DNA of 64,000 bases, from contig NZ_JACCAS010000001.1 in assembly GCF_013409255.1 (NCBI RefSeq), positions 3,224,001-3,288,000 of the forward strand, read 5' to 3'. The number at the start of each line of letters is the position of its first letter. The stretch's first letter is position 1. The stretch is from Paraburkholderia bryophila. Its GTDB lineage: Bacteria > Pseudomonadota > Gammaproteobacteria > Burkholderiales > Burkholderiaceae. Positions 21,476 to 28,770 of this stretch are shown one piece after another. The translations under genes and the position numbers were made by a program. The notes under the pieces are model-generated. The model did not search any database, was not told the DNA's origin, and saw only the letters and a program-made list of their open reading frames with translations.

Positions 21476-22087
21476 ATGATGGTTCTGTATTCCGGCACAA
21501 CTAGCCCGTTCTGCCAGCGCTGCCGGCTGGTGTTGTTCGAAAAGGGCATGGACTTCGAAATCCGCGACGTCGACCTGTTTAACAAGCCGGAAGACATCGC
21601 CGTGATGAATCCGTATGGTCAAGTGCCGATTCTCGTCGAACGGGACCTGATTCTGTACGAATCGAACATCATCAACGAGTACATCGACGAGCGCTTCCCG
21701 CACCCGCAACTGATGCCGGCCGATCCGGTTCAGCGCGCGCGCGCCCGTCTGTTCCTGCTGAACTTCGAAAAGGAACTGTTCGTTCACGTCGGCACGCTCG
21801 AAAACGAAAAGGGCAAGGCCGCCGAAAAGAATCACGAGAAGGCCCGTCTCGCGATCCGCGATCGCCTGACGCAGCTCGCGCCGATCTTCCTGAAGAACAA
21901 GTACATGCTCGGCGAAGATTTCTCGATGCTCGACGTCGCGATCGCGCCGTTGCTGTGGCGTCTGGATCACTACGGCATCGAACTGTCGAAGAACGCAGCA
22001 CCGCTGATGAAGTACGCCGAGCGCATTTTCAGCCGCCCGGCTTATATCGAAGCGCTGACGCCGTCGGAAAAGGTGATGCGTCGTTGA
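21476..22087 (+). CDS. sspA: Stringent starvation protein A (glutathione S-transferase fold)
   Basis: 203 aa. SspA binds RNA polymerase in starvation and phage-type regulation; it has the GST fold but usually no GST activity. N-terminal thioredoxin-like part begins MVLYSGTTSPFCQRCRLV and contains the VPILVERDLILYESNIINEYIDE segment (split across the fold); the C-terminal helical domain follows. GAGGAA at 21461-21466 is upstream. A second ATG at 21479 is equally possible. sspB follows, as in many proteobacteria. Confidence 0.95.
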   Translation: MMVLYSGTTSPFCQRCRLVLFEKGMDFEIRDVDLFNKPEDIAVMNPYGQVPILVERDLILYESNIINEYIDERFPHPQLMPADPVQRARARLFLLNFEKELFVHVGTLENEKGKAAEKNHEKARLAIRDRLTQLAPIFLKNKYMLGEDFSMLDVAIAPLLWRLDHYGIELSKNAAPLMKYAERIFSRPAYIEALTPSEKVMRR

Positions 22088-22157
22088 GTTTGGCTTTAGG
22101 GTGAGGGCGTCGCGCGGCTGTCGTAGCGCGGCCCCGCATCCGGTAAGAGGACTGTTG

Positions 22158-22664
22158 ATGCAAGAGATTTCCACCAAGCCCTATCTGCTGCGCGCGTTGT
22201 ACGAGTGGTGCACGGATAACGGCTATACGCCGCACATCGCGGTCCGGGTCGACAATCAGACGCGCGTGCCGCGTCAGTTCGTGCGTGACAACGAAATCGT
22301 GTTGAACATCAGCTTCGAGGCGACCAGCCAGCTGCAGATGGGCAACGAGTGGATCGAGTTCAGCGCGCGCTTTTCCGGCAAGTCGCACAAGATCGAGGTG
22401 CCGATCGCCAATATTCTCGCGATCTACGCGCGCGAAAACGGCCAAGGCATGGCGTTTCCGGTCGAGTCGGCGGGCGGTGAAGCACAGGATTCGGGTGCGG
22501 ACGCGGAACTGGCGGACGAAACCGAAGCGCCGGCCGCACCGCGCGCGGTCGAGACTTCGGCCGCCGACGTGGCCGCCAAAGCTGAGGCCGCGACGGACGG
22601 CCCGCAGCCGGACGACGATGGTTCAAAAGGTGGCGGAAGGGCTCGCCTCAAGATCGTAAAATGA
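22158..22664 (+). CDS. sspB: ClpXP protease specificity-enhancing factor SspB
   Basis: 168 aa adaptor that delivers SsrA-tagged and other substrates to ClpXP. The folded domain spans about residues 1-105 (STKPYLLRALYEWCTDNGYTPHI, split here by family variation, then VDNQTRVPRQFV and IEFSARFSGKSHKIEVPI). A flexible Ala/Glu-rich linker leads to a short conserved end, GGGRARLKIVK, which docks on ClpX. Start at 22158 chosen over a codon 57 bases upstream because MQEISTKPYLL is the family opening. Confidence 0.94.
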   Translation: MQEISTKPYLLRALYEWCTDNGYTPHIAVRVDNQTRVPRQFVRDNEIVLNISFEATSQLQMGNEWIEFSARFSGKSHKIEVPIANILAIYARENGQGMAFPVESAGGEAQDSGADAELADETEAPAAPRAVETSAADVAAKAEAATDGPQPDDDGSKGGGRARLKIVK

Positions 22665-22666
22665 AG

Positions 22667-22672
22667 TAGAAT
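22667..22672 (+). promoter_or_regulatory. Candidate -10 box for tRNA-Thr
   Basis: TAGAAT lies 11 bases upstream of the tRNA 5' end and just after the sspB stop. No convincing -35 is seen 16-18 bases further up, inside sspB. The tRNA could also be read from sspB. Confidence 0.4.
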
Positions 22673-22683
22673 CACGCCCTCAT

Positions 22684-22759
22684 GCCGGCTTAGCTCATCA
22701 GGTAGAGCGCTTGACTTGTAATCATGAGGTGGCGGGTTCGAGTCCTGCAGCCGGCACCA
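22684..22759 (+). tRNA. tRNA-Thr (anticodon TGT)
   Basis: 76 bases including an encoded CCA. Acceptor GCCGGCT pairs fully with AGCCGGC; D arm GCTC/GAGC; T arm GCGGG/CCTGC with TTCGAGT loop; anticodon loop CTTGTAA gives TGT, reading ACA and possibly other threonine codons. The anticodon stem CTTGA/TCATG has one T-T mismatch at the second pair (positions 28-42). Confidence 0.95.
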
Positions 22760-22766
22760 GAAGTAC

Positions 22767-22806
22767 AAAACGGGGTTTCTGTTCATTCAGAAACCCCGTT
22801 TTTTTA
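22767..22806 (+). terminator. Intrinsic terminator after tRNA-Thr
   Basis: Perfect stem AAAACGGGGTTTCTG with CAGAAACCCCGTTTT around the loop TTCATT, followed by a T-run. It starts eight bases after the CCA end, typical for a tRNA transcription unit. Confidence 0.93.
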
Positions 22807-23074
22807 TTGGCGTTTTCGTAAACAGCGTCTGGCGCGGACGCGTAAACGAAACGAGTGGCGGGCACGCAATGCATGTCCGCCACTCGAGGGCAATTCAAAA
22901 GCTTTATTTTTAATTGGCGCTTTGGAGGCGGTGGTGCGGCGCCTCAGTGCACGATCTCTCAGGTCCTAGTGGGTACGGCCTTTCCCACAGGTTGAGAACG
23001 ACTATAGCTGGGCGATACGGATCTGTCTATTGTTTGGCGGGAAAGCCCTGGTTACCCCCAAACGACGGAGATAG
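22807..23074. other. Gene-free stretch between tRNA-Thr and tetR, with a strong hairpin
   Basis: No supported gene. A 13-bp stem, CGAGTGGCGGGCA (22852-22864) with TGTCCGCCACTCG (22874-22886), one G-T pair, closes a nine-base loop; an AT-rich run (about 22903-22917) follows. A shorter stem GAGGCG/CGCCTC sits near 22924-22946. The local composition is lower in GC than the flanks. It could hold a small RNA or be remnant DNA beside the tRNA. Confidence 0.4.
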
Positions 23075-23097
23075 ACAAGTTACTGCACTTGTATAAT
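23075..23097 (+). promoter_or_regulatory. tetR promoter with overlapping inverted-repeat operator
   Basis: A perfect TATAAT (23092-23097) lies about 31 bases upstream of the tetR GTG. Overlapping its first base is an inverted repeat ACAAGT-N6-ACTTGT (23075-23092). A repressor bound there would block the -10, so autoregulation is the natural inference. A good -35 is not obvious. Confidence 0.6.
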
Positions 23098-23127
23098 CAA
23101 TACGCATAATTTATTACCAAGGTCGCC

Positions 23128-23697
23128 GTGTCAGATAAGCGTCAACAGATTCTCGATACCGCAACGCTGCTGTTCAGCAAGCATGGTTACCACGCCGTGG
23201 GGGTGGACTGGATCATCGCCGAATCCGGGGTGGCGAAAATGACCATGTACCGGCATTTCCCGTCCAAGACCGACCTGGTGATCGCCGTATTGCGGCAGCG
23301 TCAGGAGCAATGCGCGGTGTCGCTCAAAGCTTTTGTCGAGGAGGCCGATGCACCGCTCGTTCGTCTCGAACGGGTGTTCGACTGGCATCAGGACTGGTTT
23401 AGCAGCGAGACCTTCACGGGCTGCATGTTCACGCACGCTGCAGCCGAGTTTGCCGACAAAGGCAGCAGCATCCACGAAATTAGCGTCGAACAGAAAGCAG
23501 ATCTCACGCAATTCATCGAGCAACTGCTGGGGGATCTTGTGTCGTCCGCAAAGGCCAAAATCCTCGCGCCCGTCATGGTGATGCTGCTCGACGGCGCCAC
23601 GTTGGCGGTGCAGATCTCCAGTCGAAAAGGCGCGGCCGGCGAGGCCTGGAATGCCGCGCGCGCCTTGCTGGCTGTGCATTCTGAGGTAATGGCCTGA
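23128..23697 (+). CDS. TetR/AcrR family transcriptional regulator
   Basis: 189 aa. N-terminal TetR helix-turn-helix at about residues 5-50 (ILDTATLLFSKHGYHAVGVDWI, then SGVAKMTMYRHFPSKTDLV); the C-terminal ligand domain resembles the AcrR-like group with GCMFTHAAAEF. Starts at GTG 23128 with only a weak ribosome-binding site. No transporter or enzyme gene is adjacent in a divergent position, so the target is unclear apart from likely self-repression. Sequence motifs sharing ATAGACAA flank it on both sides (see the repeat entries). Confidence 0.9.
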   Translation: MSDKRQQILDTATLLFSKHGYHAVGVDWIIAESGVAKMTMYRHFPSKTDLVIAVLRQRQEQCAVSLKAFVEEADAPLVRLERVFDWHQDWFSSETFTGCMFTHAAAEFADKGSSIHEISVEQKADLTQFIEQLLGDLVSSAKAKILAPVMVMLLDGATLAVQISSRKGAAGEAWNAARALLAVHSEVMA

Positions 23698-23774
23698 CTC
23701 CACGACAGGTGAAAGAGACGGGCCTGCCAAGCGTAGCGGTGAGGCGCCGAGCGGTCGAAAATCCCCCTGTCTCC

Positions 23775-23806
23775 TTCACCTTGTCGATTGTGGACTATTT
23801 TGTCTA
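23775..23806 (+). repeat. 32-bp dispersed repeat, copy 1 (intergenic)
   Basis: Differs at only two of 32 positions from a second copy at 25755-25786 in the same orientation. It begins TTCACCTTGTCGAT and ends ATTTTGTCTA. Weaker likeness continues downstream to an AATGGCGAC shared by both. It contains TTGTC and GACWA words in alternating orientation. It lies 78 bases after the tetR stop. Confidence 0.85.
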
Positions 23807-23991
23807 TTTTCCGTTCGCCGGTAATGGCGACAAGCCTGTTCACCAACGAATAGCGCACCGCTTACCCGGATGACAGAGGTACTATTCGGGCGTCAGTCAG
23901 TCGGCATCACTATCCAGTACTCCGGCGGGCAACGCCCCCGACGACGCGAGTTTTCACCGCGTCCCTCCCGCAACACCGATCTCACCTCACC

Positions 23992-25113
23992 ATGACCAGC
24001 CCCGCACTCATTACCTGGCCCGAAGCCGAAGGCCCTCGCACTGCGCGTTGGCGCTCCGAAGCGGCCGTGCCGCCGCCCAAACGCGTTGTCGTCGCCGACG
24101 ACCGCACGACCGCCGACTCGGCTTACCGCCTTGCATGCGAAGGCACGGCGCTGCTATGGAACGGCGACTTCCAGAACGCCCGCCAATTGCTGCAGGCCGT
24201 CACGCGACGGCTCGAGCGCAAACCGCGCAAACAAGGCGAAACGCCGGTCGACGCATTCAACCTGCATCGGCAGGCGCAGTCGCAACGCGCGCGCACGCTC
24301 GGCATGATCCTGATTCCGCTCGACGCCGCGTACGCCATTCCGCTGCGTCGCGCGCCCGAAGTGCAGCAGGCCTGCGTCGAAACCTACGGGCCGACCGATG
24401 AGGCATCGGTCGTCTCGTTGCGCGAATTGCTCGGTCTGATCGGCGCGCACGAGTGGCGCAAGAAGGGTGTCGAGATTCCCGCGCTCAGCGAGCGCATTCA
24501 TCCGCATTACGGTGTGTTCTCGCCGGTGCGTGGCGAATATGTGGATCTCGTCGCACGCACGCCGCTGCCGTCGTTGAACAAGGCGTTCGATATCGGCACC
24601 GGCACCGGCGTGTTGGCCGCGTTGCTCGCCAAGCGCGGTGTGAAGAAAATCGTCGCGACCGATCAGGATCCGCGCGCGCTCGACTGCGCGCGCGAGAACC
24701 TCACGCGCCTCGGTTATGACCAGCAGGTCGACGTGGTGAAGGCCGATCTGTTTCCGGAGGGGCGCGCTCCGCTGGTGGTCTGCAATCCGCCGTGGGTGCC
24801 GGCGCGGCCCGCGTCGCCGCTCGAACATGCCGTCTACGATGCGGACAGCCGTATGCTGCTCGGTTTCCTGAATGGGCTGGCCGGGCATCTGTCGCCGGGC
24901 GGCGAAGGCTGGCTGATCCTGTCGGATTTTGCCGAGCATCTCGGGCTGCGTTCGCGCGAATGGTTGCTCGAAGCAATCGACAAGGCGGGGCTGACGGTGG
25001 TGGGACGTGAGGATATTCGTCCGCGGCATCCGAAATCGACCGATGAGACCGACGCGCTTCATGCGGCGCGTGTGGCTGAGTTGACGTCGTTGTGGCGGTT
25101 GAAGGCGCGCTAA
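23992..25113 (+). CDS. Class I SAM-dependent methyltransferase (HemK/RlmG-like, 'small methyltransferase' domain)
   Basis: 373 aa. The C-terminal half is a Rossmann methyltransferase: motif I FDIGTGTGVLAALLA at about residues 199-213, acidic end of strand 2 in ATDQDPRA, and the catalytic NPPW at 265-268. NPPY/W motifs mark enzymes that methylate amide or exocyclic amino nitrogens of glutamine, adenine or guanine, so a protein or nucleic-acid target is likely. The N-terminal 190 residues are a helical domain of the kind that recognises substrate. Which substrate cannot be said. It is not prmC, which is at 39898-40746. Confidence 0.85.
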   Translation: MTSPALITWPEAEGPRTARWRSEAAVPPPKRVVVADDRTTADSAYRLACEGTALLWNGDFQNARQLLQAVTRRLERKPRKQGETPVDAFNLHRQAQSQRARTLGMILIPLDAAYAIPLRRAPEVQQACVETYGPTDEASVVSLRELLGLIGAHEWRKKGVEIPALSERIHPHYGVFSPVRGEYVDLVARTPLPSLNKAFDIGTGTGVLAALLAKRGVKKIVATDQDPRALDCARENLTRLGYDQQVDVVKADLFPEGRAPLVVCNPPWVPARPASPLEHAVYDADSRMLLGFLNGLAGHLSPGGEGWLILSDFAEHLGLRSREWLLEAIDKAGLTVVGREDIRPRHPKSTDETDALHAARVAELTSLWRLKAR

Positions 25114-25134
25114 GCGCTGTGTGATGGGTTGGAG

Positions 25135-25170
25135 CGCCGCGTGTTGGTTTAGTCTGACGCGCGGCGTTTT
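25135..25170 (+). terminator. Candidate terminator between convergent genes
   Basis: CGCCGCG (25135-25141) pairs with CGCGGCG (25160-25166), followed by TTTT. It would end the methyltransferase transcript; its 3' arm lies in the last codons of the convergent flavoprotein gene. Confidence 0.5.
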
Positions 25171-26510
25171 CGTTTGAGCGTTACGCAGTTGGCGTTTGCG
25201 GTGCGTTCGATGCATCCGTCGCGCGACCCAGCGAGCCCCGCAAGGTAAGCGAGCGCGCCGCGCCCCGCCACCCGTCCGCTGGCAAAGCACGCCGTCAAAA
25301 GATAACCACCGGTCGGCGCTTCCCAGTCAAGCATCTCGCCCGCGCAAAACGCGCCGGGCAACTGCTCGACCATCAGATGCGCGTCGAGCGTTTCGAAGGG
25401 AATCCCCCCCGCTGTACTGATCGCTTCAGCGATCGGCCGAGCGCGCGTGAGCCGCACGGGCAGCGCCTTGATTGCGTGCGCCAACCGGTTCGAATCCGCG
25501 AATGTCTCCTTCGACAGAACTTCGTGCAACAGCGCGAGTTTGACCCCGCTAATCCCGATTCGCCCTTGCAGATGGCTCGACATCGAACGCGAGCCGCGCG
25601 GCCGTGTGACTTCGGCGATCACCCGCTCCAAAGTCAAGCCCGGCGCCAGATCCAGCGCGATCGTCACGTCGCCGTCAGCGAGAATTCGCTCGCGAATCGC
25701 CGACGACAACGCGTAAATCAGGCTCCCTTCAAGGCCCGTTTCGGTCAGAAGTATTTCACCTTGTCGATAGTGGACAATTTTGTCTACGTCGGTGAGCGAA
25801 ATGGCGACTGACTTGATCGGTTGTCCCGCGAAACGCTCGCGCAGATAGGGGCTCCAGTCGGCGTCGAAGCCGCAGTTCGCGGCGCGCAGCGGCGCCACCG
25901 GCACGTTGCGGGCGCTCATCAGCGGCACCCAGGCGGCGTCGGACCCGAGGCGCGGCCAGCTTGCGCCGCCGAGCGCGAAGACGACCGCATTGCAGGTTAC
26001 GAGTTGCTCGCCGTTGGGCGTCGTGAACCGTAGCGTGTGTGCGGCGGGGCGGCCGGAAGCGTCATTTAAAGCGCCGTTTTCGGTATCCCAACCCACCCAC
26101 TTATGGCGCATGTGAAAACGCACCCCCGTCTCTCTCAGCCGATGCAGCCAGGCGCGCAGCATTGGCGCGGCTTTCATGTCGGTGGGAAAAACGCGTCCAG
26201 AACTGCCGACAAACGTCTCGACGCCCAGCGCCTTCAGCCAGGCCCGCAGCGCGTCGGGACCGAACGCATCCAGCAGCGGCGCGATCTCCTGACGGCGCGC
26301 GCCATAGCGGCCGAGAAACGGCTCGAGCGCCTCGGAATGCGTGATGTTCATGCCGCCTTTGCCCGCCATCAGGAATTTGCGGCCGACTGACGGCATCGCG
26401 TCGTAGACGTCGACTTGCACGCCATGGCTGACGAGCGCCTCGGCGGCCATCAAGCCGGCGGGGCCGCCGCCGATCACGGCGACGCGGGCGGAATCAAGGG
26501 AAAAGGGCAT
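25149..26510 (-). CDS. FAD/NAD(P)-dependent flavoprotein of the BaiN/HI0933 family
   Basis: 453 aa from the ATG at 26510, which is preceded by AGGA; the frame is open 37 codons further up but without similarity. N-terminal dinucleotide fold VAVIGGGPAGLMAAEAL at residues 10-26; the GKGGMNITHSE motif and the C-terminal SAGGIPFETLDAHLM and LPGAFCAGEMLDWEAPTGGYLL segments are family markers. Relatives reduce unsaturated substrates; the physiological role of most is unknown. About residues 240-250 are encoded by a 32-bp sequence also found between genes at 23775 (in-frame DKIVHYRQGE), an odd feature. Confidence 0.9.
   Translation of the reverse strand: MPFSLDSARVAVIGGGPAGLMAAEALVSHGVQVDVYDAMPSVGRKFLMAGKGGMNITHSEALEPFLGRYGARRQEIAPLLDAFGPDALRAWLKALGVETFVGSSGRVFPTDMKAAPMLRAWLHRLRETGVRFHMRHKWVGWDTENGALNDASGRPAAHTLRFTTPNGEQLVTCNAVVFALGGASWPRLGSDAAWVPLMSARNVPVAPLRAANCGFDADWSPYLRERFAGQPIKSVAISLTDVDKIVHYRQGEILLTETGLEGSLIYALSSAIRERILADGDVTIALDLAPGLTLERVIAEVTRPRGSRSMSSHLQGRIGISGVKLALLHEVLSKETFADSNRLAHAIKALPVRLTRARPIAEAISTAGGIPFETLDAHLMVEQLPGAFCAGEMLDWEAPTGGYLLTACFASGRVAGRGALAYLAGLAGSRDGCIERTANANCVTLKRKRRASD
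25755..25786 (+). repeat. 32-bp dispersed repeat, copy 2 (inside flavoprotein gene)
   Basis: 30 of 32 bases identical to 23775-23806, same orientation relative to the window. On the minus strand it encodes DKIVHYRQGE in frame. The word GACAATTTTGTC inside it is an inverted repeat (GACAA, two bases, TTGTC). Confidence 0.85.
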
Positions 26511-26877
26511 GCAGTCCTGCGGATGAGCGGAAAGGCGGCGCGTGGCCCGGCAGTGAAAAGCGGGTGGCGCGGAGGGCGCTATTTTCACACCACGGGCAGC
26601 GTTGGGCAAACACGCGGGCAAGCGGGCGGGCCGAAAAAGCTGGGTTCAGGCGTGCCCGGATCGGCTCGATTGGTACCCGTCGCTTTGCTATTCGACCGCA
26701 CGACCTATACTTTTCAAACACCTTCCATTGGGCGCCGTTCGCGCCTTTCCCGCGTCAAACAAGGCCCTTCCCACTTGCCGCCCAACGCCGCGCTTGCCGC
26801 CGCGTAGCGGCGAGAGACATGGTTCGCGCGGGCGCCGCGCAGGCGGATAGGTGAACGTCTGGATCAAGGAGACTGCC
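26511..26877. other. Divergent intergenic region, flavoprotein to DUF1059 gene
   Basis: 367 bases with no supported gene. On the plus strand a weak promoter may be TTTGCT (26684-26689) and TATACT (26706-26711), spacing 16, which would give the DUF1059 gene a leader of about 160 nt. A GTG at 26851 in frame with that gene lies upstream of its ribosome-binding site and is not preferred. Confidence 0.4.
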
Positions 26878-27087
26878 ATGACCCGCAAATACATCGACTG
26901 CCGGGAGTTCCCGAGTGAAATGAATTGCACCGTTGCCCTGTCCGCCGACTCCGAGAGCGAATTGCTCGACGCCGCCGTGCAGCACGCGGTCACTGTCCAT
27001 CAACACACGGATTCGCCGGAGTTGCGTACGCAACTGAAGACGCTGTTTCATGAAGGCACGCCACCGGTCGAAGCGCCGCGCGCTTGA
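26878..27087 (+). CDS. Small DUF1059 family protein
   Basis: 69 aa, cytoplasmic. The pattern YIDCREFPSEMNCTVAL, then E-LLDAAVQHAVTVHQH, fits DUF1059: two conserved cysteines (Cys7 and Cys15 region) and a helix with conserved AxxHxxxxH. AAGGAGA at 26863-26870 sets the start at 26878. Function unknown; the Cys/His pattern suggests metal or redox chemistry but this is conjecture. A strong terminator follows. Confidence 0.85.
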   Translation: MTRKYIDCREFPSEMNCTVALSADSESELLDAAVQHAVTVHQHTDSPELRTQLKTLFHEGTPPVEAPRA

Positions 27088-27104
27088 ATTGCCGGCGTCC
27101 GGAC

Positions 27105-27166
27105 CGACCCGCACGAGCGAGCGGCGCATTCCTGCCCACTCGCTCGCGCGGGTCGCTGCATTTTTA
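27105..27166 (+). terminator. Long intrinsic terminator after DUF1059 gene
   Basis: CGACCCGC-A-CGAGCGAG (27105-27121) pairs with CTCGCTCG-C-GCGGGTCG (27139-27155), 16 pairs with one A/C mismatch, followed by a TTTTT run at 27161-27165. It lies between convergent genes. Confidence 0.8.
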
Positions 27167-27171
27167 TTCTC

Positions 27172-27492
27172 TTAGCCGGGATACGCCTCGTCCACCTTCA
27201 ACCCCGCCAGCTTGAAAATGACCCGCAGCGTCTGCGGTTTGATATCGCGGCGCGACGCGAGCGTCGTCATCACGAAGTCGAGCACTTTTGCGTACTTGAG
27301 CATGATCAGGCAGGTTTCCATGTCGACGCTGCCGTCGCGCATGACTTCGGCCAGGCGCAGCATTTCCGTGGAGATGTCGCGGGCCATCTCCAGTTCGAGC
27401 TGCTGTTTTTCGGACCAGGCCGGGGTGGCGATCAGCTTCGCCAGCATTTCCTGAAACTTCTGTTCGACGTTTCCGTTGGGTACCGTATCCAT
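27172..27492 (-). CDS. Conserved hypothetical protein
   Basis: 106 aa, all-helical by composition, no signal peptide or membrane span. Start MDTVPNGNVEQ at 27492 has GAGG about seven bases upstream (minus strand); an in-frame codon ten residues earlier is less likely. Repeated amphipathic helices (EKQQLELEMARDISTEMLRLAEVMRD, split by a turn, then LIMLKYAKVLDFVMTTL) suggest a helical bundle. I do not recognise the family. Convergent with the DUF1059 gene. Confidence 0.7.
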   Translation of the reverse strand: MDTVPNGNVEQKFQEMLAKLIATPAWSEKQQLELEMARDISTEMLRLAEVMRDGSVDMETCLIMLKYAKVLDFVMTTLASRRDIKPQTLRVIFKLAGLKVDEAYPG

Positions 27493-27892
27493 TGCTGCCT
27501 CTTCTATTATCCGAGCGCGCATCCAGTCGAGATCCCGGCGCGCTGCTGGTTACGTAACGTTCGGCCCGTGTTCCGGGACCGTCCTCCCCACATGCATTCG
27601 GTTCGCGTGATCGAAGCCACGTCCGGCAGCTTGTTGTTATCGGCGATACGGCCTTGCCTGCTTGGTCGAGACGCCATGACAGCCGGCTTTTGCGTCACGC
27701 TGGAAACGTCCTGCGCGGTGTAAATCGAGCAGGAAACGTTCCAGCTTTTTGCCTTTTCTTGCATGATTTGCGCCACCCTTCGGTGAGTAAGCGGCACTTT
27801 GGGTAAACTGGCAGCAACTTTTCCCTTTTTCCGTCATCTGTCGCACGTTCGCCGTGCAATCGATGGCGGTTCCCCGTAAGCGGTCCCCCAAG
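27493..27892. other. Divergent intergenic region upstream of the GSTCD-like methyltransferase
   Basis: 400 bases; no supported gene on either strand. Composition becomes AT-richer near 27740-27850. No good sigma-70 pair was found. The last 39 bases could be coding if the methyltransferase starts at 27854. Confidence 0.4.
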
Positions 27893-28735
27893 ATGTCCAG
27901 CAAAACCCACGAAATCCGTCCCAATCAGTCCGTCGAGCTGCTGAAGGAGCTCCACATCCTCACGCGCGACGGCAAGATGAATCAGGACAGCCGCCGCAAG
28001 CTCAAGCAGGTCTACCACCTGTTCCAGTTCATCGAGCCGTTGCTCAAGGAACGCAAGGACGATCAGGGGGCGGTGACGCTGGTCGACCACGGCGCCGGCA
28101 AGTCATACCTAGGTTTTATTCTGTACGACCTTTTCTTCAAGGAGTTTCAGGATGCCGCGGGTGGGGCTTCGCACATATACGGCATTGAAACGCGCGAGGA
28201 TCTGGTCACCAAGTCCGAGGAGCTGGCCACCCGGCTGGGCTTCACGGGCATGTCGTTCCTGAACCTGTCGGTGGCGGAGTCGATCACGTCCGATCGCTTG
28301 CCTGAGCGGATCGACATCGTGACGGCGCTGCACGCCTGCAACACCGCCACCGACGACGCGATCCGCTTCGCGCTGCAGAAACAGGCGAAGAACATCGTGG
28401 TGGTGCCGTGCTGTCAGGCCGAAGTGGCCGGGGTGTTGAAGCAGAACAAGGGTAAGTCGCTGGGGAACGCGCTGACGGAAATCTGGCGGCATCCGCTGCA
28501 TACGCGAGAGTTCGGCAGTCAGATCACGAATGTGCTGCGCTGTTTGCAGCTCGAAGCGCACGGGTATCAGGTCAGCGTGACCGAACTGGTCGGCTGGGAG
28601 CATTCGATGAAAAACGAACTCATCGTCGCCCAATACAAGGATCTGCCGAGACGGCGTCCGGCCGAGCGGCTCAACGAGGTGATGGAAACGCTGGGGATCG
28701 AGGAACTGAAAGAGCGGTTTTTTGTTTCCGGCTGA
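27893..28735 (+). CDS. SAM-dependent methyltransferase, GSTCD/Methyltransf_32-like
   Basis: 280 aa from ATG 27893; an upstream in-frame ATG at 27854 would add 13 basic residues. Motif I is replaced by VDHGAGKSYLGFIL at about residue 63, which matches the DxGxGKG/SxL form of the Methyltransf_32 family, which includes the eukaryotic GSTCD C-terminal domain. Further motifs: HACNTATDDAIRFAL and VVVPCCQAEV, with a Cys pair. Proteins of this kind are suspected RNA-modifying enzymes; no substrate can be assigned. A hairpin lies between it and the convergent DUF1415 gene. Confidence 0.8.
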   Translation: MSSKTHEIRPNQSVELLKELHILTRDGKMNQDSRRKLKQVYHLFQFIEPLLKERKDDQGAVTLVDHGAGKSYLGFILYDLFFKEFQDAAGGASHIYGIETREDLVTKSEELATRLGFTGMSFLNLSVAESITSDRLPERIDIVTALHACNTATDDAIRFALQKQAKNIVVVPCCQAEVAGVLKQNKGKSLGNALTEIWRHPLHTREFGSQITNVLRCLQLEAHGYQVSVTELVGWEHSMKNELIVAQYKDLPRRRPAERLNEVMETLGIEELKERFFVSG

Positions 28736-28739
28736 TTTC

Positions 28740-28765
28740 GCAGCGGTTTGCGAGTGAACCGCTGC
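28740..28765. terminator. Hairpin between convergent genes
   Basis: Perfect 9-bp stem GCAGCGGTT/AACCGCTGC with an eight-base loop, directly between the methyltransferase stop and the DUF1415 stop. No T-run follows, so termination is likely but not certain. Confidence 0.5.
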
Positions 28766-28770
28766 ATCGA

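Noticed and set aside
22684..23127. Genomic island integrated at tRNA-Thr
   Set aside because: No integrase gene and no repeated copy of the tRNA 3' end were seen downstream in the window, so an island is not claimed.
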